Made by a program: the position numbers and the translations under genes
Notes under the pieces: generated by a model
The model's input: the letters and a program-made list of their open reading frames with translations, nothing else
Databases searched by the model: none
Told to the model about the DNA's origin: nothing
Shown: positions 5,686-12,728 of the stretch, in pieces
Layout: each line of letters opens with the position of its first letter
How positions within the stretch are numbered: the first letter of the stretch is position 1
Assembly (NCBI GenBank): GCA_002371705.1
Contig: DFGI01000028.1
Coordinates: 101,756-142,554, forward strand
DNA from: Bacteroidales bacterium UBA3754
GTDB taxonomy: Bacteria; Bacteroidota; Bacteroidia; Bacteroidales; UBA1715
Direction of reading: 5' to 3'
Length of the DNA: 40,799 nucleotides

Positions 5686-7138
5686 AAACACATTTATCCG
5701 TTGTACCGATGATTACGGATATATAACCAACCAACTGCTTCGTCACGATAGAACTTACGACGAATATGGTGCCGATTTATTAAAGCAAATTTCCCGCAAC
5801 CCACAATCTGTTGACGACATTGTTGACAGATTACTGAAGGTTTACAAAGACGTTGACAGACAAACGCTGTACAACGATTTTATGGAATTTGCAACAGATT
5901 TAGTTGAACACAAATTCCTGATTATGGGCGAAACTCCAGAAGAACTTGATTCAAAAGATGACGAGTTCACCTACAATATAGAAATTCCGAAAACGCTTGC
6001 TTACGATTTCACACAAACGGCAAAACAAGATGTGAAAGAAAACACGCAGGACTTTTTCTTGGAACACGTACAAAAAACGCCTCGTCTTTCGGGTATACAA
6101 TTTGAACTTACCTCGCGTTGCAACGAACGCTGCATTCACTGCTACATTCCCAACGGCAAGAAGAACACGGGCAAGGATATGCCAAAAGAAAAAGTGTTCT
6201 CCATCATTGATGAGTTTGCCGAAATGGGCGGCTTGCATGTAACGCTTTCGGGCGGTGAGGTGTTTCTCCACAAAGACATCTGCGAAATACTCCGCTATTG
6301 CCGCAAAAAAGATATGAAGATTTCTGTTCTTTCAAATCTTGTACTTTTGAAAGACGAGCAAATTCCTGTGATTAAAGAAGTTAACGTGTCGCTCATACAA
6401 GTTTCACTCTACAGTATGGATCCCGAAATCCACGACACCATTACCACGGTAAAGGGCTCGCACGCAAAAACATTGGCTTCAATCGAAAAACTCTATAAAG
6501 CCGACATTCCCGTGCAGATTTCCTGCCCTGTGATGAAGGCAAACGCCAAAGGCTATGACAAGGTTATGCAGTACGCAAACGAACGTAAAATGAAGGCACA
6601 GACTGACTTCATTATGATGGCACAGTCGGACTGCAACACGCAAAACCTTGCAAACCGTATTTCGTTAGAAGAAACCGAGGCACTGCTCAAGGATATTCTA
6701 AACTGCGATGCCGATTACAAAGACATTACACTGAATCAACCTTCGGTTGAGGACGAGATAAAATTCGATTTAGAGCGATTCGCCAAACAACCGATTTGTG
6801 GCGTAGGTCAAGACAACTGCTGCATAACAGAAAACGGTGACGTATATCCGTGTGCAGGTTGGCAAGCATACGTGTTGGGAAACGTATATGAGCAATCCTT
6901 ACAGGAAATTTGGGATAATTCTGAGAAAATCAAAGAACTACGAAAAGTTACCCAAGCAAGTTTCCCTCAGTGCTTGGAATGCGAAGCACGTGCATATTGT
7001 GCTATGTGTCTTGTTCGTAACTTCAACGAAAGTGGCGGAGATATGTTCAAAATCAATGAACATTTCTGCAAAGTTGCTTTCTTAAATAAGAAGGTTGTAG
7101 AAGAATATTTTGGTATAAATAAAAAGTCCAGTAACTGA
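5651..7138 (+). CDS. Radical SAM/SPASM peptide maturase with N-terminal PqqD-like domain
   Basis: 495 residues (an alternative start at 5660 removes three). Residues ~18-92 resemble PqqD-type leader-binding domains (GYITNQLL, then a helical region ending ATDLVEHKFLI). The radical SAM core begins near 145; the 4Fe-4S motif is C157-x3-C161-x2-C164 in SRCNERCIHCYIP, with the GGEVF loop at 201-205. The C-terminal SPASM region has PICGVGQDNCC, DVYPCAG and CLECEARAYCAMC (about 441-453), plus a final Cys near 473, enough for two auxiliary clusters. Enzymes with this layout install carbon-carbon, thioether or cyclophane crosslinks or epimerise residues in RiPP precursors, using S-adenosylmethionine. 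The leader-binding domain and the peptide gene upstream make this the probable maturase. The modification chemistry cannot be told from sequence. Confidence 0.88.
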   Translation: MNIMTKLLRQTKNTFIRCTDDYGYITNQLLRHDRTYDEYGADLLKQISRNPQSVDDIVDRLLKVYKDVDRQTLYNDFMEFATDLVEHKFLIMGETPEELDSKDDEFTYNIEIPKTLAYDFTQTAKQDVKENTQDFFLEHVQKTPRLSGIQFELTSRCNERCIHCYIPNGKKNTGKDMPKEKVFSIIDEFAEMGGLHVTLSGGEVFLHKDICEILRYCRKKDMKISVLSNLVLLKDEQIPVIKEVNVSLIQVSLYSMDPEIHDTITTVKGSHAKTLASIEKLYKADIPVQISCPVMKANAKGYDKVMQYANERKMKAQTDFIMMAQSDCNTQNLANRISLEETEALLKDILNCDADYKDITLNQPSVEDEIKFDLERFAKQPICGVGQDNCCITENGDVYPCAGWQAYVLGNVYEQSLQEIWDNSEKIKELRKVTQASFPQCLECEARAYCAMCLVRNFNESGGDMFKINEHFCKVAFLNKKVVEEYFGINKKSSN

Positions 7139-7186
7139 TACAGATTCTCCTGTAGAAGAGATTGTTAAACCAAAAGAATATAGGTG

Positions 7187-7951
7187 ATGCAATTAGACGA
7201 AATCATTGCACAAACCAACGATTGTCATATCCATTTCGGGCAATTCCGGGATGGATATTTTTCTATTTCCACTGTTGCAAAACAACTACAAGAAATAGGC
7301 ATAAACCGTGCGTGTGTAATGCCTACAGGTTTTTACAGCAAAAAAGAGTTTTTTGAATGTCTTTCTGCCTTACGGTCATTGCCCAAAGAACGTTTTGATT
7401 CATTTTTGTGGCTTTCGCCCCGCATTTTGCGTTGGATGCCAGTGGAAAATTTATTCAAGTTGCACAATTTCAAAGCAATAAAAATCCACTGCGTCGCTCA
7501 TCCAGATTGGCTATTGTTTCCTGAAAAGATAAATGAGATTTGTGCTTTTGCAGGAGAAAAACAACTACCCGTAATGTTTCATACAGGAAGGGAAACGCCC
7601 GCACACATTTTTTGCGAATATTGCAAAAACTTTCCGCAAACCACGTTCATTCTCGCCCATGGCAATCCCATAGACGAAACCATACAAATAATGAAAAACT
7701 GCAAAAATGTGTTTGTGGATACAGCGTTTCTACCATTTCCAAATATTTCTAAACTTTGTGAAGACGAATTAAGCGATCGCATACTTTTCGGGACAGATTT
7801 CCCCATAACGAGTTATTTCTACAAAGACAAAACTCCTCTGTTGTGTTATAAAGATAACATTGCAAAGTTTGTTGAAATTTTCGGGGAAAAACAATTTCTA
7901 TTGTGGAGTAATAGGAATTATAGAAGGGTGTTTGGGGAATTAGCTATTTGA
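7187..7951 (+). CDS. Amidohydrolase-family metal-dependent hydrolase
   Basis: 254 residues from the ATG at 7187 (a GTG lies 3 bp upstream). Motifs fit a TIM-barrel amidohydrolase: NDCHIHFG near residue 12 (HxH metal ligands), KIHC near 100, MFHTGRE and ILAHGNP (further His ligands), and FGTDFP (Asp ligand) near the C-terminus. No signal peptide, so cytosolic. It starts 48 bp after the radical SAM gene with no terminator between, so it belongs to the same operon. It may hydrolyse an amide, ester or lactone in the modified peptide or a precursor, but no substrate can be read from the sequence. Its presence in a radical SAM peptide locus is unusual to me. Confidence 0.8.
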   Translation: MQLDEIIAQTNDCHIHFGQFRDGYFSISTVAKQLQEIGINRACVMPTGFYSKKEFFECLSALRSLPKERFDSFLWLSPRILRWMPVENLFKLHNFKAIKIHCVAHPDWLLFPEKINEICAFAGEKQLPVMFHTGRETPAHIFCEYCKNFPQTTFILAHGNPIDETIQIMKNCKNVFVDTAFLPFPNISKLCEDELSDRILFGTDFPITSYFYKDKTPLLCYKDNIAKFVEIFGEKQFLLWSNRNYRRVFGELAI

Positions 7952-8465
7952 AATATTCTTGTTCACACCCCTGTTCATTCTTGTTTACAACCACGGAAAT
8001 TTAGTGAATAAATTTTCCAATAAAATTGTGCTAAAATTTTTGGAAGTAACAAAATCTGTTTCGATAAACAAGAATTTGAATTATGCAAAAAAATTAGCTT
8101 GTTTGATTGAGAAATTATAAACATAAAAAAGAACAAGTGAACACGGAAAAAATAATAAACAAATCGATGTTTATCAGATACAGAAGGCGTTTGTTAATAA
8201 TTCAAAATTAAGACTGATATTCAGAAATTTAAGAATTTCATAACCTGTTTATATTTGTTCTTAACTTTCTTTTTGTGTTCAAAACAAGCAAAATCGAAAA
8301 AAATTAAAAACCAATTCACAGCATATAATAACAATCATAGATTTTTAAATAAATAAAAAATAATATAATATTTTTATGGTGTGGAAAGGGTTTTGAAAAC
8401 TGTGGCAGAAAAATGGTTGGTCGTTTCCAAAATTTGTAATACATTTCACAAAAATTTTAGTTGTA
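7952..8465. other. 514-bp AT-rich intergenic region, no gene seen
   Basis: I see no plausible coding sequence. The stretch is very AT-rich, especially 8280-8375. A -7-like TATATTTG is at 8250-8257 and a one-mismatch TACATTTC at 8440-8447, the latter placed to serve dut (ATG 8466). Neither has a convincing TTTG at the right spacing. I looked for DnaA boxes (TTATCCACA and close variants) and found none convincing. Confidence 0.6.
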
Positions 8466-8900
8466 ATGAAACTTAAGATTGTAAATAAATCAAAACATCA
8501 GTTGCCGGCGTATTCCACGGAATATTCGGCAGGAATGGACTTGCGTGCAAATATTGACGAACCAGTAGTGCTTGCTCCTATGCAACGTGCTATAATCCCT
8601 ACGGGATTATTTATAGAACTGCCCGAAGGTTACGAAGCACAAATTCGGCCACGAAGCGGTTTGGCCGCAAAATTCGGCATTACGGTGCTTAATTCTCCGG
8701 GAACAATCGATGCCGACTATCGTGGCGAAATAAAAGCTATTTTGGCGAATCTTTCCACAGAACCGTTTACTATTAACGACGGCGAAAGAATTTGTCAAAT
8801 GGTGATTGCACAATATGCCAAAGCCGAAATTATTGAAGTGGAAGAATTATCGGAAACGGTAAGAGGCGAAGGTGGATTTGGGCACACAGGGGTAAAATAA
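8466..8900 (+). CDS. dut: dUTP diphosphatase (dUTPase)
   Basis: Hydrolyses dUTP to dUMP and pyrophosphate, keeping uracil out of DNA and feeding dTMP synthesis (thyA lies at 39.8 kb). All five trimeric dUTPase motifs are present in 144 residues: AGMDLRA (about 23-29), RPRSGLA (about 62-68), GTIDADYRGEI (about 79-89, catalytic Asp), ERICQMVI (about 107-114) and the C-terminal RGEGGFGHTG. Length matches the family. No signal peptide. The nucleotidyltransferase gene follows after an 81-bp spacer that carries a dispersed palindrome. Confidence 0.97.
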   Translation: MKLKIVNKSKHQLPAYSTEYSAGMDLRANIDEPVVLAPMQRAIIPTGLFIELPEGYEAQIRPRSGLAAKFGITVLNSPGTIDADYRGEIKAILANLSTEPFTINDGERICQMVIAQYAKAEIIEVEELSETVRGEGGFGHTGVK

Positions 8901-8928
8901 ATTATGAATTAAAAATTAAGAATTATGG

Positions 8929-8960
8929 TTGTAGAGACGTGCCATGGCGCGTCTCTACAA
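8929..8960. repeat. Dispersed palindrome (GTAGAGACG-type)
   Basis: 11-bp arms TTGTAGAGACG (8929-8939) and CGTCTCTACAA (8950-8960) enclose a nearly palindromic centre containing GCCATGGC. It resembles dispersed palindromic intergenic repeats that I know from Bacteroidetes genomes. It is flanked by an AATTATGAATTAAAAATT-like stretch at 8900-8925. Confidence 0.7.
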
Positions 8961-8981
8961 TATATAATAAAAAATAAAATT

Positions 8982-9977
8982 ATGAATTTGATTATTCCAA
9001 TGGCCGGTATGGGAAAACGAATGCGTCCTCATACACTTTCGATTCCTAAACCATTGATTCCTGTTGCGGGAAAACCGATTGTACAACGTTTGGTTGAAGA
9101 CATTGCCCATGTTTGTAAGCAAAATATCGATGAAATTGCGTTCATCATTCATCCAAGTTTTGGTAAAGATGTTGAACAAATGTTGTTGAACATAGCCAAA
9201 TCGTTGGGTGCGACGGGAAAAATTTGTTATCAGGAGGAGCCGAAAGGTACTGCTCACGCAATTTTGTGTGCCGGTGATTCGTTGCGCGACAATGTGGTTG
9301 TAGCGTTTGCCGATACTTTGTTCGTTGCTGATTTTAATCTCGACACAACAAAAGATTCAATTATTTGGGTGCAAAAAGTAGATGATCCGTCGGCATTTGG
9401 TGTGGTAAAACTCAATAATGAAGGTATGATTACCGATTTTGTTGAAAAACCGAAGGAATTTGTTTCCGACCTGGCAATTATTGGAATCTATTATTTCAAA
9501 GATGGCAAAAATCTTCGTGCAGAATTACAGTATTTGATTGATAATAATGTAATTAAAGGTACTGAATACCAGTTGACCGACGCGTTGGAAAATATGAAGA
9601 ACAAAGGTCTTGCGTTCTATACTGGCGAAGTAAACGAATGGCTTGACTGCGGAAACAAAAATGCCACGGTTCAGACTAACCAACGCGTTTTAGTGAATTG
9701 TGGAAGCGAAATTTCAAAAGAAGCAGAAATAGTCAGTTCGCAGATAATTGAGCCGTGTTGCATAGCAAAAGGGGCTAAAATCGTCAATTCTGTAATTGGT
9801 CCGTATGTTTCGGTAGGAGAGGGGACAGAAATTTTAAATTCCGTTGTTTCAAATTCTATCATTCAAACTAACAGTGTGTTGTCAAATGTGAACATTACAA
9901 ATTCAATGGTTGGAAATTCGGTGAAAATGCAAAAAACAGCCGAAGAACTGAGCGTTGGGGATTATAATGAATTGTAG
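8982..9977 (+). CDS. Sugar-phosphate nucleotidyltransferase
   Basis: 331 residues from the ATG at 8982. An upstream in-frame ATG (8925) was rejected because the extension reads through the 8929-8960 palindrome. The N-terminal signature GMGKRMRPHTLSIPKPLIPV (residues 8-27), with GKPI following, is the nucleotide-binding loop of the glucose-1-phosphate thymidylyl / mannose-1-phosphate guanylyl family. Further family marks are EEPKGTAHAI, VAFADTLF and TDFVEKP. The C-terminal ~90 residues show the hexapeptide-like repeats of a left-handed beta-helix (VNSVIGPYVSVG, ILNSVVSNSII). It activates a sugar phosphate as an NDP-sugar for envelope glycans; the exact sugar and nucleotide cannot be decided from motifs. 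It follows dut on the same strand. Confidence 0.88.
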   Translation: MNLIIPMAGMGKRMRPHTLSIPKPLIPVAGKPIVQRLVEDIAHVCKQNIDEIAFIIHPSFGKDVEQMLLNIAKSLGATGKICYQEEPKGTAHAILCAGDSLRDNVVVAFADTLFVADFNLDTTKDSIIWVQKVDDPSAFGVVKLNNEGMITDFVEKPKEFVSDLAIIGIYYFKDGKNLRAELQYLIDNNVIKGTEYQLTDALENMKNKGLAFYTGEVNEWLDCGNKNATVQTNQRVLVNCGSEISKEAEIVSSQIIEPCCIAKGAKIVNSVIGPYVSVGEGTEILNSVVSNSIIQTNSVLSNVNITNSMVGNSVKMQKTAEELSVGDYNEL

Positions 9978-10067
9978 GAATAAGAGAATTAATGGTTGAA
10001 TGGATGTAAAATTGTGACTATGACGTAAAAAATTAGAAATACAAATAAAATATTGGCAATTTGCTAT

Positions 10068-10200
10068 TCCGACTCTTGAAACTACCACAAATTCAAATTT
10101 AGGAATCCAAAATAGCGAGTTTCGCATTTTTGCGGGCTTGTTCATTTTGGATTAAGGTTGTGGTAGACCTCAAGAGCGGATGAATGAGTCCGCTTTTTTA
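10068..10200 (+). ncRNA. ssrS: 6S-like RNA (probable SsrS, Bacteroidales-1-type structure)
   Basis: A long interrupted hairpin: CTCTTGA (10073-10079) pairs with TCAAGAG (10170-10176); CTACCACAA (10082-10090) with TTGTGGTAG (10158-10166); then a large asymmetric bubble (10091-10103 against 10154-10157); then AATCCAAAAT (10104-10113) with ATTTTGGATT (10144-10153); and an apical arm CGAGTTTCGCA (10116-10126) with TGCGGGCTTG. It ends in an intrinsic terminator. A central bubble between two long stems is the hallmark of 6S RNA, which binds the housekeeping RNA polymerase by mimicking an open promoter. A -7-like GCAATTTG (10056-10063) would start transcription near 10069. From memory, the Bacteroidales-1 motif has been equated with 6S RNA in this order. 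Not checked with a covariance model. Confidence 0.6.
10175..10199 (+). terminator. Rho-independent terminator of the 6S-like RNA
   Basis: Stem AGCGGA (10175-10180) and TCCGCT (10189-10194) with an 8-nt loop, followed by a run of T's to 10199. The stem start overlaps the closing stem of the RNA above by two bases. Confidence 0.85.
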
Positions 10201-10257
10201 TTATTAACATTTTATATTAATTAGAGGTTGCGCCCGACACGAATCAGGGATACTTAA

Positions 10258-11136
10258 ATGAAAACAGTTTCAAAATTTTTAGCGACGATTATGTTACTTA
10301 TTTCGTCATGTGCTGTATTTGCTCAGATTGAGTTGGTTTATACAATTCAGTTTGAAAGTCGTTATGAAGCAGAAAGTGGGATTGCTTTTGTAGGAAAAGC
10401 ATATTCAGAGTACGATGCAATTGGGGATGATTATTCGGAAATTTTAAATCTTTCTGGTATTAATGGATTTATCGATAGAAAATTTGATAATGAAAAAAAT
10501 ACTTTTAGTATGAATACTTTTTCAAATGATTTTTCAAGTGTTATAACAAAAACTTTTCAATTTGCTTCAATTGATGGTTATGAAATAAGAGAAGGTAATG
10601 ATATACAAATTACACAACATACTTTTAACAATGATGATGAATTTGAATTTATGGTTAGGTATGAATTAAAGGATTATGATGGTTCTAATGAATCAAGCAA
10701 ACTTATTCTCTTTGATTCTAAAGGAAATATTTTAAAAGATTTTGGAAGTGCATGTTGGTTAGATTGGCCTAATCTACTATATTTAATTAATAATCAATCA
10801 TATATAATTGTTGAAAAAGGTTATACAGAGAATTCAGCAATAGAAATCTATTCCGTTCCCACAACAGTTAATCCGAACCAGTTAAAATCTGCAACAATTT
10901 CAAATACAACACTTTCGGCATTTCCAAATCCGGCAAAAACGTTTGTAAACCTTTCGTATAATGTTTCGGGCGTGGAAGATGCAGAAATGGTAATCACCGA
11001 TGCAAGCGGTCGCGTGGTGGAACGCAGAATCGTAAACGCTATGCAAGATAATCTTCGACTCAACGTGGCAAACTATAAACGAGGAATGTATTTCTACGAA
11101 GTTCAAGGTTTTACAGGTCGTTTTATTGTAGAATAA
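10258..11136 (+). CDS. Secreted protein with type IX secretion C-terminal sorting domain
   Basis: 292 residues. A signal peptide is visible (residues 1-22: Lys near the start, hydrophobic core LATIMLLISSCAVF, cleavage near AQ). The C-terminal ~70 residues are a typical T9SS sorting domain: FPNPAKTFVNLSYN, then MVITDASGRVV, then YKRGMYFYEV and a terminal GRFIVE. The middle (residues 25-210) is Asp/Ser/Asn-rich and beta-rich; I do not recognise a catalytic domain. It should cross the outer membrane by T9SS. The codon usage of the central part is notably AT-rich compared with dut and the nucleotidyltransferase. It follows the 6S-like RNA and is closed by a terminator. Confidence 0.85.
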   Translation: MKTVSKFLATIMLLISSCAVFAQIELVYTIQFESRYEAESGIAFVGKAYSEYDAIGDDYSEILNLSGINGFIDRKFDNEKNTFSMNTFSNDFSSVITKTFQFASIDGYEIREGNDIQITQHTFNNDDEFEFMVRYELKDYDGSNESSKLILFDSKGNILKDFGSACWLDWPNLLYLINNQSYIIVEKGYTENSAIEIYSVPTTVNPNQLKSATISNTTLSAFPNPAKTFVNLSYNVSGVEDAEMVITDASGRVVERRIVNAMQDNLRLNVANYKRGMYFYEVQGFTGRFIVE

Positions 11137-11163
11137 ACAATTTTTCTAAAACCTTTTTTTCAA

Positions 11164-11195
11164 CGGCGGGGCTGGTGCAGTTCCGCCGAATTTTT
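11164..11195 (+). terminator. Rho-independent terminator of the T9SS cargo gene
   Basis: Arms CGGCGG (11164-11169) and CCGCCG (11183-11188) with a 13-nt loop that can form an inner CTG/CAG pair. A T-run follows at 11191-11195. Located 28 bp after the stop codon. Confidence 0.75.
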
Positions 11196-11211
11196 AAGCA
11201 ATTAATAAGAT

Positions 11212-11375
11212 TGTAGAGATTCCTTGCCTCGCGATGCTCGGCTACGGAATGACGCGTTACATTTAATAGAAGGGGGAAGGAGTGAGATGCGGCATCGCCG
11301 CATCTCACTCCTTCCCTTTATTCCTCCACTGTATGAGACCGTCATCTCGAACGAAGCATAGCGAAGTGAGAGATC
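11212..11375. repeat. Cluster of dispersed Bacteroidetes-type intergenic repeats
   Basis: Three elements in a row: 11212-11254 (GTAGAGATTCC ... CGGAATGACG); 11274-11316, a perfect 19-bp inverted repeat with arm GGGAAGGAGTGAGATGCGG and a 5-nt loop; and 11338-11375 (ACCGTCATCTCGAACGAAG followed by GCGAAGTGAGAGATCT). I know similar sequences as high-copy intergenic repeats in this phylum. The remaining stretch 11376-11702 is AT-rich with no gene seen; it only leads into the HTH gene at 11703. Confidence 0.65.
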
Positions 11376-11702
11376 TGCACAAAAAATATGGTCAATCGTC
11401 AAATTCGTGGTAATTTTTCTCGAAATTCTCGATTTTCTGACTTTTTCTTGCCGAAAATACCTTTAAAAATGGAGAAATCAGGCTTATTTTATGGGGGAAT
11501 TCAGCCGTTTTTCAAGAAAATTTTAGAAAAAAAATACCCTATTTTACAAAACAAAACTAAATAAAAAGTAACTAAATACTGAAAAAGTGAACAAAATAGG
11601 CTATTTGAGGGTGATGGGGTATAGAGAATCTAAATTTTTTGTGCATCTTTGTCGAAGAAAAAAGTAATAAAAAGTGATAATTAGAGAAATATATATATCA
11701 GA

Positions 11703-12038
11703 ATGAACGAGATTAATATAGAGACACTTGCAAAGGAAGTAAGAGAGTTGCGCAACGAGATAAAAGAATGGCAAGAAGTAATAAAACAAAATTTTATAAA
11801 AAATACGTTATCAGATGATAAATGGATGTCTATCAGCGACTTGATAGAGTATCTACCAGATAAGACAGCCCGTGCAACTATCTATGGTTGGGTATCACAA
11901 GGACTGATACCATATCACAAATATGGAAAGAAGTTAACCTTTTTAAAATCAGAGATAGATAATTGGTTATACTTCAATGCGGGTTCAGCAGGTGATTTAT
12001 TTGAGTTTCCACAAAAGAAAATTGAGCATTTCCGATAA
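11703..12038 (+). CDS. Helix-turn-helix protein of the excisionase/MerR-like (HTH_17) type
   Basis: 111 residues. The N-terminal ~35 residues are a charged amphipathic, coiled-coil-like helix (LAKEVRELRNEIKEWQEVI). The middle is a winged helix-turn-helix of the excisionase kind: MSISDLIEYLPDKTARATIY, then GWVSQGLIPYHKYGKKLTF and LKSEIDNWL. Such proteins bind DNA and often direct excision of mobile elements in Bacteroidetes, but no integrase or transposase lies nearby. It stands alone between a cluster of dispersed repeats and the ybeY region, so it may be the remnant of an element or a domesticated regulator. Confidence 0.8.
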   Translation: MNEINIETLAKEVRELRNEIKEWQEVIKQNFIKNTLSDDKWMSISDLIEYLPDKTARATIYGWVSQGLIPYHKYGKKLTFLKSEIDNWLYFNAGSAGDLFEFPQKKIEHFR

Positions 12039-12305
12039 GAATTACCGCCATGTTTGAGAGAAGGGCGTTCCTTTTATCAAACTCCACATAGTGAATTTTT
12101 CCAGAGAGGCAGGAAATTTCATTCCCCAGTTATAGTTATGCAACACATTGCCTCCTAAGGCTGCTAAGTAATTAGTGGCCTTTAGTGCGTGTTTGTGTGA
12201 AAAGAAATGCGTCGGAAGGTAAAAACATTTCTGTGTATCACACTCTATTGGAAAATTTGTATTTTTGTGCTCGTTAGATGTGTGTTTTATTTGAGTATCA
12301 ACTAA

Positions 12306-12725
12306 ATGCAGATAAATTTTTTCCAAGAGGACGCTAATTTTCCTTCGGGATTACGCAGAACGCAATTTCGGTCGATTGTACAGGTGATTGTTCAGAATGA
12401 AACAAGGAAGAAAATCGACTATATAAATTTCATTGCTTGTTCCGACAATTATTTGTTGGGAATAAATCAGAATTTTCTGAAACATGATTATTTTACTGAT
12501 GTAATCACATTTGATTATTCTGAAACTGAAATTGCATCGGATGTGTATTTAAGTATGGATAGAATTGCCGATAATGCGAAACAAAATAAAGTGACAAAGT
12601 TGAACGAGTGTTACCGAATTTTGATTCACGGGGTACTTCATTTAGTCGGCTATAAGGACAAAACTCCTGAGGATAAGAAAGTTATGACTCAGAAAGAAGA
12701 TTATTATTTGGCATTGGTGGAATAA
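12306..12725 (+). CDS. ybeY: rRNA maturation endoribonuclease YbeY
   Basis: A zinc-dependent endoribonuclease for 16S rRNA 3'-end maturation and ribosome quality control. 139 residues. Metal-binding motif HGVLHLVGYKD: His108, His112 and Asp118. Most bacteria have a third His where Asp118 stands; Asp there is usual in Bacteroidetes from my knowledge. The family segment DVITFDYSE (65-73) is also present. ATG at 12306. A perfect -7 element TATTTTTG (12260-12267) lies 39 bp upstream, although no well-spaced TTTG precedes it. The gene ends 3 bp before mnmG, so the two are co-transcribed, a gene pair also known in other Bacteroidetes. Confidence 0.92.
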   Translation: MQINFFQEDANFPSGLRRTQFRSIVQVIVQNETRKKIDYINFIACSDNYLLGINQNFLKHDYFTDVITFDYSETEIASDVYLSMDRIADNAKQNKVTKLNECYRILIHGVLHLVGYKDKTPEDKKVMTQKEDYYLALVE

Positions 12726-12728
12726 AAT

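Noticed and set aside
7952..8465. Replication origin in the AT-rich gap
   Set aside because: AT-rich, but no DnaA boxes found by eye; the parS-like cluster is several kb away and is not proof of an origin here.
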